Shown here: positions 36,054 to 45,764 of the stretch, piece after piece
Layout: every line of letters begins with the position of its first letter
How positions within the stretch are numbered: position 1 is the stretch's first letter
Source of the DNA: G963691835 sp963691835
GTDB lineage: Bacteria > Pseudomonadota > Alphaproteobacteria > Thalassobaculales > Thalassobaculaceae
Assembly (NCBI GenBank): GCA_963691835.1
Contig: OY829383.1
Coordinates: 2,108,001-2,172,000, forward strand
Length of the DNA: 64,000 nt
Reading direction: 5' to 3'
Program-made: the position numbers and the translations under genes
The notes under the pieces: model-generated
Database searches by the model: none
The model's input: the letters and a program-made list of their open reading frames with translations, nothing else
What the model was told of the DNA's origin: nothing

Positions 36054-37052
36054 CTACGGCCGCAGGAACCCGACCTTCTCGTAAGTCTCCTCAAGAACCG
36101 GGGCGGCGATGGCGCGGGCGCGTTCGGCGCCGTCGCGGAGGTAGCCGTCGACCTCGTCCGGGTTTGCCATCAACCGCTTCATCTCGCTGCCGATGGGGCC
36201 CAGCTTGGCGACAGCGAGATCGGACAGTGCCTTCTTGAAGTCACCGAAGCCTGTGCCGCCGAACTCGTCCAGGATCGGCTGGACCTCGACACCAGAGAGT
36301 GCGGCATAGATGGAGACGAGATTCTCCGCCTCCGGTCGGTCCGCGAAGCCCTCGGGGCTTTCCGGGATCGGGTGGGGGTCGGTCTTCGCCTTCCGGATCT
36401 TCTGGGCGATCTCGTCGGACTCGTCGGTCAGGTTGATCCGCGAATAGTCGGAGGGATCGGACTTGCTCATCTTCTTCGTGCCGTCCCGCAGGCTCATCAC
36501 CCGGGTGGCCACGCCAAAGATCTGCGGCTCCGGCAGCGGGAAAAAGTCCTCACCGAACATGGAGTTGAAGGCCTGGGCGATGTCGCGGGTCAGCTCCAGA
36601 TGCTGCTTCTGATCTTCGCCCACCGGCACATGGGTCGCCTTGTAGGCCAGGATGTCGGCGGCCATAAGGTTCGGATAGACGTAGAGGCCGACCGTCGCAT
36701 TGTCCCGGTTCTTTCCCGCCTTGTCCTTGAACTGGGTCATCCGGTTCAACCAGCCGAGACGCGCCACGCAGTTGAACACCCAGGCGAGCTGGGCGTGCTC
36801 CGGCACCATGCTCTGGTTGAAGATGATGTTCGCTTTGGGATCGACACCGCTGGCAATCATACCGGCGGCAACCTCGCGGGTGGAGCGGCGGAGATCATCC
36901 GGGTCCATCGGCTGTGTGATGGCGTGCAGATCGACGACGCAGAAGATGCACTCGAAGTCCTGCTGCAGCCCGACCCAGTTCCGGATCGCCCCGAGATAAT
37001 TGCCGAGGGTCAGATTGCCGGAGGGCTGAATGCCCGAGAAGATGCGGTTCAT
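36054..37052 (-). CDS. trpS: Tryptophanyl-tRNA synthetase
   Basis: Charges tRNA-Trp. 332 residues, class I: HIGH-equivalent SGNLTLGNYLG (11-21) and KMSKS motif KKMSKSD (193-199). AYKATHVPVGEDQKQHLELTRDIA in the middle is standard for bacterial TrpRS. Downstream of murJ on the minus strand, 103 bases apart. Confidence 0.97.
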   Translation of the reverse strand: MNRIFSGIQPSGNLTLGNYLGAIRNWVGLQQDFECIFCVVDLHAITQPMDPDDLRRSTREVAAGMIASGVDPKANIIFNQSMVPEHAQLAWVFNCVARLGWLNRMTQFKDKAGKNRDNATVGLYVYPNLMAADILAYKATHVPVGEDQKQHLELTRDIAQAFNSMFGEDFFPLPEPQIFGVATRVMSLRDGTKKMSKSDPSDYSRINLTDESDEIAQKIRKAKTDPHPIPESPEGFADRPEAENLVSIYAALSGVEVQPILDEFGGTGFGDFKKALSDLAVAKLGPIGSEMKRLMANPDEVDGYLRDGAERARAIAAPVLEETYEKVGFLRP

Positions 37053-37155
37053 GGATCGGTTCCGTGAGACGGCGGGATGGAACGAAGAGGGCCCGGATCA
37101 CCGGAACTCCTTCGCAAGTGAGCGAGCAGCGTTATCCTCGGCGGCGCGGTGGCGG

Positions 37156-38697
37156 TCAACCCCGGCGCCGGATCATGGCCCACAACTCTTGCGGCCGGAA
37201 GGCGCCGAACAGGGCGGCGGCACCGAAATAGACACCCGCTCCCCCAATCACGGCCGCTGGCACAACGATGGCGACAGATACCGCCGCGACCTGGTCCCGG
37301 GCTAAGAATAGCCCGGCACCCATGGCGGCGGCCGCGGCAATGATACCCGGCAGACGGCGGCTAAGGCGGGTATCCAGACGGAATGCCGTCCGCCGCCTCA
37401 GGAGGACCCACAGCAATCCGGCGTTGGCGAAGGCCGCGATCGATGTCGCCAGCGCCAAGCCCACATGGGCCAGGTACTGCATCAGAATGAGGTTCAGGAT
37501 CAGGTTGAGGCCAACGGCAAAGGCTGCGATCACCAGCGGTGTGGTTGTGTCTTTCCGGGCAAAGAAGCCGGGCTGGAGGATCTTGACCAGGACGAAAGCG
37601 GGCAGGCCGAGCGCGTAAGCGGCCAAGGCTCCGGCTGACGCGGCACTGTCCGTCGCATCATAGGCCCCGCGCTCAAACAGCAACGACATCATGGGTTCGG
37701 CCAAGAGGGCGAGGCCGACGGCCGCGGGCACGGTGAGCAGCAGACCCAGTTCCAACGCCCGGTTCTGGGTCTCCGACGCCTCCGCCTCCGCCCCGCTCGC
37801 CAGCTGCCGCGACAAGGCAGGCAGCAGGGCTGTGCTGATCGCGACGCCCACGACCCCAAGGGGCAGTTGGTTGACCCGGTCGCCGTAGTACAGCCAGGAC
37901 ACCGAGCCCTCGGGCAGGGTCGAGGCGAGCACGATGTCGATCAACAGATTGATCTGAACCACCCCGGCGCCGAGCATCGCCGGGCCCATTAGGCGCGCGA
38001 TTTCCCGTACTGACGGTGTCAGCCGTGGCAGCCGTAACCGCGCGGGATAGCCCGCCGCTTTGGCCGCCGAGATGAGCCACAGCAGTTGGGCGACGCCCGC
38101 CACGGCGACCCCCCAGGCAAGACCGTGGGCCGGTGTCGGCACGGGGGAGGGCTCGACCATGCCCAAGCCGACCATGGTCGCGATCAGAATGACGTTGAGG
38201 AGGATCGGGGCGCCCGCCATGGCCCCGAACCGGCCAACCGCGTTCAGCACGCCGCCGAACAAGGCCACCAGGGACATCATCGGCAGGTAGATGAAGGTGA
38301 TCCGCGTCAACTCGACCGCGAGATCAAACCTGTCCGGTGTTGCGACGAACCCGGGGGCGAGCATGACCATCGCCCAAGGCATCACCGCCACCATGACGGC
38401 GAAGAACGCGGTCAGGGCAACGCCCAGGACGGCCAGCGTTTCCTCAGCCACCCGGCGGGCGGCGGCTTCTCCCTCCGCTTCCAATGTGCGGGAGAAGATC
38501 GGAACGAACGCGACGGTGAACGCCCCTTCCGCCGTTAGGCGCCGGAAGAGATTGGGCAGTTTGAAGGCGACGAAAAAGGCATCCGCCAACGGTCCCGCGC
38601 CGAGCGTCGCCGCGATCAGAACATCGCGCGCGAATCCGGTCACCCGGCTGATCGCCGTCAGCCCGCCGACGGTCGCGGCGGCGCGGTAAAGGGACAT
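37156..38697 (-). CDS. murJ: Lipid II flippase MurJ
   Basis: Flips lipid II across the inner membrane for peptidoglycan synthesis. 513 residues with about 14 membrane helices; N-terminal motif RVTGFARDVLIAATLG and ADAFFVAFKLPNLFRRL (near 37-53) with the conserved Arg/Asp residues, and SWLYYGDRVNQLPLGVVGVAI near 265. The ATG at 38697 gives the usual MSLYRAA start; the upstream extension runs into the neighbouring gene. Confidence 0.95.
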   Translation of the reverse strand: MSLYRAAATVGGLTAISRVTGFARDVLIAATLGAGPLADAFFVAFKLPNLFRRLTAEGAFTVAFVPIFSRTLEAEGEAAARRVAEETLAVLGVALTAFFAVMVAVMPWAMVMLAPGFVATPDRFDLAVELTRITFIYLPMMSLVALFGGVLNAVGRFGAMAGAPILLNVILIATMVGLGMVEPSPVPTPAHGLAWGVAVAGVAQLLWLISAAKAAGYPARLRLPRLTPSVREIARLMGPAMLGAGVVQINLLIDIVLASTLPEGSVSWLYYGDRVNQLPLGVVGVAISTALLPALSRQLASGAEAEASETQNRALELGLLLTVPAAVGLALLAEPMMSLLFERGAYDATDSAASAGALAAYALGLPAFVLVKILQPGFFARKDTTTPLVIAAFAVGLNLILNLILMQYLAHVGLALATSIAAFANAGLLWVLLRRRTAFRLDTRLSRRLPGIIAAAAAMGAGLFLARDQVAAVSVAIVVPAAVIGGAGVYFGAAALFGAFRPQELWAMIRRRG

Positions 38698-38753
38698 CGG
38701 CTCGAACCCGGCGTGAGTGGTCTGGGGCCCTGGCAGGACGGCTTCTGGGAACG

Positions 38754-39533
38754 TTACTCCGCCGCCGTGGCCAAACCGAGGCGGGATGCTGCCCGAGCCC
38801 GGCAAGCCTCGCCGAAGGCCGCGAAGATGGCCCGACTATGGGTGGAGAGGGGCCACGGGTGCTCCGGATGCCACTGCACACCGAGGGCGAAGGCCTTCGC
38901 ACCTGGGATGCTGACGGCCTCGATGATCCCGTCGGGTGCGGTCGCTTCAACCACCACGCCTTGGCCCGGTGTGTCGATCGACTGCGCGTGGAGGGAGTTC
39001 ACCAGGATTTCGGTCTCACCCAGGATGTTGTGGAGAAGGCCACCCTCCCTGACCCGGATGGAGTGGGCCGGGCGGTACTTCTGGTCGTATTCCACGTCCC
39101 GGCGCATGCGGTGGTCCATCATCTCCGGCATGTCGAAGATCCGCTGATGCAGGGTTCCGCCGAGGGCGGCGTTCATTTCCTGAATACCGCGGCAGACGCC
39201 GAGCACCGGCACACCCGCTTCAAGGCATGCCCGGAAGAGCGGCAGTGTGGTCTCATCGCGGACCGGATCGTGCTCCGTGCCTTCCACACTGTCGGGGCCA
39301 CCATAATGGTGGGGTTCCACGTTCGAGGGGCTGCCCGTCAGCATCAGGCCGTCGAGCCGGTCCACGAGAGAGGCGAGGTGGGTGTCCTGCCCAAGGGCGG
39401 GAATCAGCACCGGCGCGCATTTCGAGGCTTCCGGGATGGCGCGGACATACTTGTTGGCGACACGGTGGAAGGGCATGCCGCTGTCCGACCGGGAACACGT
39501 CGATACACCGACGATCGGCAACAATTCAGTCAC
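38754..39533 (-). CDS. Gamma-glutamyl-gamma-aminobutyrate hydrolase family (class I glutaminase fold)
   Basis: 259 residues of the PuuD-like family. Nucleophile Cys114 is in LGVCRGIQEMNAALGG and the His-Glu pair in VQWHPEHPWP near 224. PuuD hydrolyses gamma-glutamyl-GABA in putrescine breakdown; relatives cleave other gamma-glutamyl amides. No puuABC genes are nearby, so the substrate is uncertain. It lies 56 bases upstream of murJ on the same strand. Confidence 0.85.
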   Translation of the reverse strand: MTELLPIVGVSTCSRSDSGMPFHRVANKYVRAIPEASKCAPVLIPALGQDTHLASLVDRLDGLMLTGSPSNVEPHHYGGPDSVEGTEHDPVRDETTLPLFRACLEAGVPVLGVCRGIQEMNAALGGTLHQRIFDMPEMMDHRMRRDVEYDQKYRPAHSIRVREGGLLHNILGETEILVNSLHAQSIDTPGQGVVVEATAPDGIIEAVSIPGAKAFALGVQWHPEHPWPLSTHSRAIFAAFGEACRARAASRLGLATAAE

Positions 39534-39593
39534 GGGCGGCCTCCCCCTTGTCCAATGAGCAGTCGAGAGTTGTATCGCGGCGGCGAGCCCGCG

Positions 39594-40301
39594 TCATCCA
39601 TAGTTGCGGGCCCCGAAAATCGCCGTGCCGACCCGAACATGGGTCGCGCCGAAGGCGATGGCGGTCTCATAGTCGCCGCTCATCCCCATGCTGAGGACGG
39701 GCAGACCGTTGCGCTTTGCGATCTCCCGAAGGAGAGCGAAGTGGAGCGAGGGCTCGTCGTCGACGGGCGGGATGCACATCACCCCTTGGATATCGAGGCC
39801 ATGCTCTTCCCGGCAGGACGCAATGAAGGCGTCCGCTTCCTTGGGCGGGATTCCGGCTTTCTGGGCCTCTTCTCCGGTGTTGACCTGAACGTAGCAGACG
39901 GGGCGGACACCGAGCTTCGCACTGGCTTTGGCGATCGCGGCGGCAAGCTTTGGCCGGTCAATCGTCTCAATCACGTCGAAGAGCGCCAAGGCGTCCTCGA
40001 CCTTGTTGGTCTGAAGCGGCCCGATCAGGTGGAGCTCCACCCCCGGATAGCGGGACTTCAGACCCGGCCATTTCCCCGCCGCCTCCTGGACCCGGTTCTC
40101 ACCGAAGATTCGCTGACCGGCGGCCAGGGCGGCATCGACCCGTTCAACGGGTTGGACCTTGCCGACCGCGACGAGGGTCACCGCATCGGGGGCCCTGCCG
40201 GCCGCCTCGGCCGCGTTTGCGACCTGGTCCCGAACCTCCGCCAGATTCGCGGCGACGTCGACGGAGGCCTCGGTGGGATCGGGATGTGTTTCGGCGCTCA
40301 C
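39594..40301 (-). CDS. YggS/PLPBP family pyridoxal-phosphate homeostasis protein
   Basis: 235 residues with the alanine-racemase-like barrel. PLP Lys48 lies in LVAVGKVQ, where most members have AVSK. Further marks: GENRVQEAAGKW, LHLIGPLQTNK, VNTGEEAQKAG and SMGMSGDYETAIAFGATHVRVGTAIFG. The family buffers PLP and affects amino-acid pools. The start is GTG at 40301, because it overlaps the upstream stop as GTGA and has AAAGGAG eight bases before it. Confidence 0.92.
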   Translation of the reverse strand: MSAETHPDPTEASVDVAANLAEVRDQVANAAEAAGRAPDAVTLVAVGKVQPVERVDAALAAGQRIFGENRVQEAAGKWPGLKSRYPGVELHLIGPLQTNKVEDALALFDVIETIDRPKLAAAIAKASAKLGVRPVCYVQVNTGEEAQKAGIPPKEADAFIASCREEHGLDIQGVMCIPPVDDEPSLHFALLREIAKRNGLPVLSMGMSGDYETAIAFGATHVRVGTAIFGARNYG

Positions 40302-42241
40302 GGCGGTGTCTCCTTTGCTGCCGGGGTGGCCTCGGCTTCCGCATAACCGAAGGCAGCGATGTCGCCGGCGAGCATAGCGTGGATGGCATCGGTCGCGAAT
40401 GCGTATCGGCGCCAACGGGCGACGGAACTCTGGTAGAGGGGGCGGGTCACCTGCCCGGCACTCGGTGTGCCCAGCCGCCGGGAGCGGGCATGTTCATGGA
40501 ACCGCGCCATGCCATCGTCCCAAGGCACCCCCAGGAAGGCGGCGGCGGCCTCTCCCTCACCCTCCAGGTCCGCGACCAGATCCTCGTAGCGGACGATGTG
40601 GTGAGGCAGGGAAAGCGTCTCCGCAGCCCTGCGCCAGAAGCCCATGGTCGCTTGGTAGAGGCGGGCCGCCCCCTCCAGGGTGCCGAAGCCAGCCATCCAG
40701 TCATTCAGCTCGAACGACTGCATGAAACACGACAGACACACATCGCAGGGATGGCGCAGCGCAAGCAGGAACTTTGCGCTTGGAAACAGCCGCCGGATCA
40801 GGGCCGCATGCACGATGTTGAGCGGCATCTTGTCAACGAACACGTCGCCAGATCCTCGCGTCAGAAACGTATCGCGGTCCGACAGATAGGCGTCGCGAAG
40901 CGTTGCAACCGCATCCTCGCTTAGTTTGTGGAGGTCTTCGGGATACCGAAGCCCCAGTGTTCGAACGCGGCCGATCGTGGCGGTGATCAGCGGCTTCTCT
41001 TCAAGGACCCTGACTTGGGGGTGGGCATCCAGGATCTGATCCAGAAGTGTCGTCCCGGAGCGCGGAAAGCCGACAAGGAAGACCGGATCCGCGCTTTCGT
41101 GGGCAGGAGCCGTTGCTGCCTTTTGCGATAAAGCGTCGGTCAAGGCGGCGATCTGGGCGTGAGCCCGCTCTGGGTCCGGCCCGTTTGGGCCGAGAGCCTC
41201 CATTTGTTGCGCGTTGGCGGTCTCGAAGGCGGCATACGCCTCTTTTGTATCGCCGAGTGCGTCGAGGGCCTGACCCAGCTCGAACCAGAGGCGGTGGCTT
41301 CCGGCTCCGGTACCACCGAAGGCGTTCATTCGGTTTTGAATGATGTCCGCCGCTTCAGCAGCCTTTCCCTCGCGCCGGTTCCGGCGGGAAATCACCCGCG
41401 TCGCATCGACATGCCCGGGCTCAAGCGCCAGCGCCCAGGAGGCGTGCCGGGCGGCGTGGGCGCCGTCCGCACGCTGTTCGGCCGTTTCGGCGAGAAGTGC
41501 GGCGAAGACCGCCACGTCTGGGCTGAGAGTGATTGCCCGTTTGGTTGATCGATCGGCGCCCGCGATATCGCCGTGTTCCCGCTGGGCGATCGCCAAGTTC
41601 CGGTGCAGATCCGCCTGACCGGGTGCTGTCTTCGACGCGCGTGTCAGGGCCGAAACCGCGGCGTCCGTCCGTCCCATGGCCCGGTAGGCGTTTCCGAGAT
41701 TGCCGATGGCCTCCGCGTCTCCGCCCTCGGCCGCCCTCTCCAGATGTCCCGCCGCTTCTGACAGCCTCCCCTGGTCTCGGAGCAGGACGGCGAGATTGTT
41801 GTGGGCCCGCAGGGTCGCGGGAGCCGTTTGGAGAACGCGTTTGTAGGCTGTCTCTGCGTCTGCCGCCCGGTCCGACCCAGCCAAAGCGTCCGCAAGCATC
41901 AATTGGATCTGAACCACCCCGGGCGCGGAGCGGGCCGCCGCTTCCAAGGGCGCGAGCGCTTCTTGCGGCCGGTCCGCGAGAAGCAGCATCTGGCCAAGAT
42001 TAGCATCTACGTTAGGGTCGCCCCCGGCACTCCGCCGCGCTTCGATCAGCCAGTGGACGGCTTTGTGAAATTGGCCGGCCGCCGCCTCGTTCATGCCCGC
42101 GCGATATCGAATGCGCCAGTCGGTCGAGTGTTTGGCGGCGATCTCAAACTGCTTCCGGGCGCCCGCGTGATCGCCCCGGGCCGCCGACGCCTCTCCTTTC
42201 GCCATCAGCTTTGCGATGGCCTGGGGGTCGCCGCCCCTCAT
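40298..42241 (-). CDS. TPR-repeat sulfotransferase fusion
   Basis: 647 residues. Residues about 10-350 are a chain of tetratricopeptide repeats (for example GNLGNAYRAMGRTDAAVSALTRA). Residues about 385-640 are a sulfotransferase domain: the PAPS 5'-phosphate loop FLVGFPRSGTTLLDQIL near 390, then FVDKMPLNIVHAALIRRLFPSAKFLLALRHP with the 3'-phosphate-binding Arg. It is likely cytoplasmic; acceptor unknown, with TPRs possibly holding it. The frame extends to a TTG at 42301; ATG at 42241 is preferred. It is translationally coupled to the PLP protein. Confidence 0.88.
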   Translation of the reverse strand: MRGGDPQAIAKLMAKGEASAARGDHAGARKQFEIAAKHSTDWRIRYRAGMNEAAAGQFHKAVHWLIEARRSAGGDPNVDANLGQMLLLADRPQEALAPLEAAARSAPGVVQIQLMLADALAGSDRAADAETAYKRVLQTAPATLRAHNNLAVLLRDQGRLSEAAGHLERAAEGGDAEAIGNLGNAYRAMGRTDAAVSALTRASKTAPGQADLHRNLAIAQREHGDIAGADRSTKRAITLSPDVAVFAALLAETAEQRADGAHAARHASWALALEPGHVDATRVISRRNRREGKAAEAADIIQNRMNAFGGTGAGSHRLWFELGQALDALGDTKEAYAAFETANAQQMEALGPNGPDPERAHAQIAALTDALSQKAATAPAHESADPVFLVGFPRSGTTLLDQILDAHPQVRVLEEKPLITATIGRVRTLGLRYPEDLHKLSEDAVATLRDAYLSDRDTFLTRGSGDVFVDKMPLNIVHAALIRRLFPSAKFLLALRHPCDVCLSCFMQSFELNDWMAGFGTLEGAARLYQATMGFWRRAAETLSLPHHIVRYEDLVADLEGEGEAAAAFLGVPWDDGMARFHEHARSRRLGTPSAGQVTRPLYQSSVARWRRYAFATDAIHAMLAGDIAAFGYAEAEATPAAKETPP

Positions 42242-42269
42242 GTCCGGATCACCAGGTTCAGCTGGCCGA

Positions 42270-42872
42270 TTAGTCGAGACCGCCGTCCGCCGCTGGGACA
42301 AGGGCCACGCCGGCCAAGCCGGACCCGCTGTTCCCGTTCCGGTCCGCCGCCCGTGCCAACAGGAACCGCCGCACCCCGAACAGGACCATCAGCGGTAGGG
42401 CGATGGAGACGAGCGCGTTCCCAAGATAGGCGAAGGACCAGGGGATCGCGGCCCCCGCCAGCACCAAAAGGCCGGCTGAGTACATCCTGCGGTCTTGCAG
42501 TTCCAGCCACTCGGCCCCGATGAAACCGCCCTTCGAGAATGCCGTATAGCCACGGCCGACCAGGAAGATCGCAACCAGCACGCCAGCCTCCTCGGCGCTG
42601 GCAAGCATGTCTCCGAGGAACGGAAAGCCTCCGTAAACCGCCAGTACATATCCCGGCGCCAGCAGCAAGAGATGCAGATTGATCCCGAGAACGATCGGGC
42701 TGAAGCGCTGTCCGCGCGCTTTCAGGAAGATCAGGGCAGCCGCCGCCAGCAGCGTTCCCACAGTTCCGGAGATCTCGATCGGCACGTCGCTGCGCCACAG
42801 GGCAACGAAAGCAATGCCCGGCACGCTCTCGACGATCTCGTAGAACAAGGCACGCTGTCTTGACTGATCCAT
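42270..42872 (-). CDS. Hypothetical multi-pass membrane protein
   Basis: 200 residues with about five or six hydrophobic segments (near 18-30, 36-50, 60-80, 92-105, 130-165). Not recognised. Two runs are conserved-looking: GRGYTAFSKGGFIGAEWLE (loop) and RRFLLARA. Ends 28 bases before the TPR-sulfotransferase start, so the two probably share a message. Inner membrane by composition; no signal peptide cleavage site. Confidence 0.65.
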   Translation of the reverse strand: MDQSRQRALFYEIVESVPGIAFVALWRSDVPIEISGTVGTLLAAAALIFLKARGQRFSPIVLGINLHLLLLAPGYVLAVYGGFPFLGDMLASAEEAGVLVAIFLVGRGYTAFSKGGFIGAEWLELQDRRMYSAGLLVLAGAAIPWSFAYLGNALVSIALPLMVLFGVRRFLLARAADRNGNSGSGLAGVALVPAADGGLD

Positions 42873-42940
42873 GGCTCACTCCCCGATCCCGGTGCGGGCG
42901 AGGATAGCATGTCGCATAGACCCTGGGCACGGTCTCGCCT

Positions 42941-43867
42941 CTACAGGCCCATCAATTCGCGGCCGAAAGACTGCGGGTCGAAGGGCCGAAGATCGTCCGC
43001 ACCCTCTCCGACGCCGATGGCGTGGACGGGTAAACCGAATTCATCCGCAAGGGCGACCACGACGCCGCCACGGGCCGAGCCATCGAGTTTGGTGACCACG
43101 AGCCCGGATACCGAGACCATGTCACTGAATGCCTGAACCTGAGACCGGGCGTTCTGGCCGACGGTGCCGTCGAGAACCAGGACGACGTCGTGAGGCGCGT
43201 CAGGGTCCCGCTTCTTGATCACGCGCACGACCTTCGCCAGCTCGTCCATCAACTCTGCTTTGTTCTGAAGGCGGCCCGCGGTGTCAATCAGCAGAACGTC
43301 GGCGCCTGCACTGGTGGCTTCGCCAATGGCATCGAAAGCAAGGGCCGCCGCGTCGGAGCCTTGCGGCCGGGTGATCACGGGCACACCGGTTCGTTGGCCC
43401 CAAACCGTGAGCTGCTCTATTGCGGCGGCGCGGAAAGTGTCCCCCGCCGCCAGCATCACAGACTTGCCGTCTGCCTTGTAGCGTTGGGCAAGCTTGCCGA
43501 TCGTCGTTGTTTTCCCGCTGCCGTTCACGCCGACCATCAGGACCACGTGGGGCTTTCTTGACGGGTCGATGACCAACGGCCGGGCCGCCGGTTCAAGGAT
43601 CTGGGAGATATGGGCTGCAAACGCCTCCCGGACCTCGATCTCCGTGACCTCATTGTCGAACTTTTCTTCGGCCAAGCGGGCGGTCAGGCGGCCGGCGGTC
43701 GCGACGCCCAGATCGGCGGTGATCAGCAGGTCTTCAAGATCTTCAAGAAGGGCGTCATCCAACTTCTTCTTGGTGAACAGGTCGGTGATCCCGCCGACCA
43801 GCTTGTCCCGGGATTTCGCCAGCCCCTGACGGAGGCGGCCGAACCAACCCGAAGAGCCGTCGGTCAT
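42941..43867 (-). CDS. ftsY: Signal recognition particle receptor FtsY
   Basis: SRP GTPase that docks ribosome-nascent chains at the membrane. 308 residues, the short form without the acidic A-domain of E. coli: four-helix N domain to about 105, G1 GVNGSGKTTT (113-122), G3 DTAGRLQNKAELMDEL and G4 TKLDGSARGG. Its ATG overlaps the mtaB stop by four bases. Confidence 0.97.
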   Translation of the reverse strand: MTDGSSGWFGRLRQGLAKSRDKLVGGITDLFTKKKLDDALLEDLEDLLITADLGVATAGRLTARLAEEKFDNEVTEIEVREAFAAHISQILEPAARPLVIDPSRKPHVVLMVGVNGSGKTTTIGKLAQRYKADGKSVMLAAGDTFRAAAIEQLTVWGQRTGVPVITRPQGSDAAALAFDAIGEATSAGADVLLIDTAGRLQNKAELMDELAKVVRVIKKRDPDAPHDVVLVLDGTVGQNARSQVQAFSDMVSVSGLVVTKLDGSARGGVVVALADEFGLPVHAIGVGEGADDLRPFDPQSFGRELMGL

Positions 43868-45168
43868 GCCGCCACCCGTTCAACCGGCTTTCCGACGAGA
43901 GTGTCGCCGTCGATTGCCTCGATCACCGTGTCCAAGATCTGTCCCGGGGTCTGGTCGCTGGCAAAGGTCACCGGAGCGAACCCTTCCGTCCGGCCCATGC
44001 GCGGCGTCTCCAGCAAGACACGTTCCCGCCGTCCGATCCGTCTGGTCAACCAGTCTTGCAGACGCTCAGCACCCCGTGCCCGCAGCGCAGCCGCCCGATC
44101 CTTGCGCACCGGAACCGGGACCGCCGGCATGCGGGCCGCCGGTGTCCCCGGGCGTTCGGAGTAGGGAAAGACGTGGAGGTGGGTCAGCCCCAACCGATCC
44201 ACGGCAGCCAGGGTGTTCTCGAACATCACGTCGGTCTCCGTTGGAAAACCGGCAATCAGATCCGCCCCCAGGACCACGTCCGGCCGACGCCGCCGGATCT
44301 CGTCCACCAGTGCCTCCGCGTCGCCTGCGGAATGGCGCCGTTTCATCCGCTTCAAGATCATGTCGTCGCCGGATTGCAGGCTGAGGTGAAGATGCGGCAT
44401 CAGCCGGGGCTCGTGCGCGAGAAGCCCCAGAAGATCGTCGTCGATCTCCACCATGTCGATGGAGGAGAGACGCAGGCGTGGAAGCTCCGGCACCTGGGCC
44501 AGCAGACGGCGCATCATCTGCCCGAGACTGGGCTGTCCCGGCAGGTCGCCGCCGTAGCTCGTGATATCGACACCCGTCAGCACCACCTCGCGATGGCCGT
44601 GGCTGACGAGATGGCGGACTTGGCGCACGACTTCACCGATCGGCACCGAACGGCTATTCCCCCGTCCGTAGGGGATGATGCAGAAGGTGCAGCGGTGATC
44701 GCAGCCCTGTTGAACCTGAACGAAGGCCCGAACGCGCCCGTCGATGCCGTCGACGAGGTGCCCGGCGGTTTCAGTGACGGACATGATGTCCCCCGCCTCG
44801 ACCACCGCATGGTCTTCCGACCCGGACCAAGTCTCGGCGCGCATCTTCTCTTCATTGCCGACCACCCGGTCCACACCGGGGAGAGCCGCCCATTTCCCGG
44901 GATCGATTTGCGCGGCGCAGCCGGTCACAACGATCTCTGCTTCGGGTGCGTCGCGCCGGAGGCGCCGGATGCTCTGCCGGGCTTGGCGTTCCGCCTCCGC
45001 CGTCACGGCACAGGTGTTGACCACGATGACGTCGTTCCGACCCGAATCCTTCAAATGGCCACGCACAACTTCGGACTCCCAGGCATTGAGCCTGCAGCCG
45101 AAGGTCTCGACCCGAAGCCGGTCGCTCTCTGCGCTCGGGCGGTCGTTCGTGTCCCTCTGGGAGTCCAT
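43864..45168 (-). CDS. mtaB: tRNA ms2t6A37 methylthiotransferase MtaB
   Basis: Radical-SAM enzyme that adds a methylthio group to t6A37 of ANN-decoding tRNAs. 434 residues: N-terminal cluster Cys25, Cys53 and Cys84 (FGCRLN, NTCAVT, TGCAAQ) and radical-SAM Cys156, 160, 163 (GCDHRCTFC). Architecture is complete with a C-terminal TRAM-like region. Coupled to ftsY, an arrangement common in Alphaproteobacteria. Confidence 0.95.
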   Translation of the reverse strand: MDSQRDTNDRPSAESDRLRVETFGCRLNAWESEVVRGHLKDSGRNDVIVVNTCAVTAEAERQARQSIRRLRRDAPEAEIVVTGCAAQIDPGKWAALPGVDRVVGNEEKMRAETWSGSEDHAVVEAGDIMSVTETAGHLVDGIDGRVRAFVQVQQGCDHRCTFCIIPYGRGNSRSVPIGEVVRQVRHLVSHGHREVVLTGVDITSYGGDLPGQPSLGQMMRRLLAQVPELPRLRLSSIDMVEIDDDLLGLLAHEPRLMPHLHLSLQSGDDMILKRMKRRHSAGDAEALVDEIRRRRPDVVLGADLIAGFPTETDVMFENTLAAVDRLGLTHLHVFPYSERPGTPAARMPAVPVPVRKDRAAALRARGAERLQDWLTRRIGRRERVLLETPRMGRTEGFAPVTFASDQTPGQILDTVIEAIDGDTLVGKPVERVAA

Positions 45169-45230
45169 GATCGGGAGAGATGGCCGGAAAGGGGGGCGGA
45201 TGCAAGTTTCTCGAACAGCCTGGGCGCTGC

Positions 45231-45764
45231 TCAGCCCCGAAGGGCTTGGGTGGCGACGGCCTCGATCCGGCCGGCCTGAAGCCGCATCAACACCAGATCG
45301 GTGACGCGGGTGCGGAGGTCCGGCTCGCCGCCGTTCACGTCGTCGGCCAGCGCACGCGCGGCGGCGGACGCCGTCATCCGGGCCAGTGTCAGATGCGGCA
45401 CAAACGGAACACCCACTGGCTGATGCTGGGTGAACGGCCCCGTATAGAGGCGGTCGTGAAGTCGGAGCAGGCGGCTGTTTCCTTCATCGGGCACAAGGGC
45501 GACGACGAACTCGCCCGTGAACGGGTCGGGCAGCAGCACGGCCGCCCGCAGCGCCACATCGAAAGGGCCGCTTTCCGCCGCAACCACGGCCAGATGGCTT
45601 CGGATCTCCGGCCTGTCCACTTCGTCGCAGGGGAAGACAAGTGTGACGTGGGGCTCGACGGACAATTGCTCCCGGGCGAGATGACGGCTGCGGACGCTGT
45701 CAACCCAGCCCCGATCCGTTGGCGTCAATTTGGGGAGGCAAACGACGGCGACCCGCTCGCTCAC
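45231..45764 (-). CDS. 2'-5' RNA ligase/cyclic phosphodiesterase-like protein
   Basis: 177 residues of the 2H phosphoesterase superfamily: two HxT motifs, PHVTLVF (His39) and PHLTLAR (His124), with about 80 residues between them. Members open 2',3'-cyclic phosphates or join/cleave 2'-5' RNA bonds. The start is GTG, overlapping the dapF stop as GTGA. It is not the canonical ThpR length match in every part, so RNA substrate is inferred. Confidence 0.82.
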   Translation of the reverse strand: MSERVAVVCLPKLTPTDRGWVDSVRSRHLAREQLSVEPHVTLVFPCDEVDRPEIRSHLAVVAAESGPFDVALRAAVLLPDPFTGEFVVALVPDEGNSRLLRLHDRLYTGPFTQHQPVGVPFVPHLTLARMTASAAARALADDVNGGEPDLRTRVTDLVLMRLQAGRIEAVATQALRG

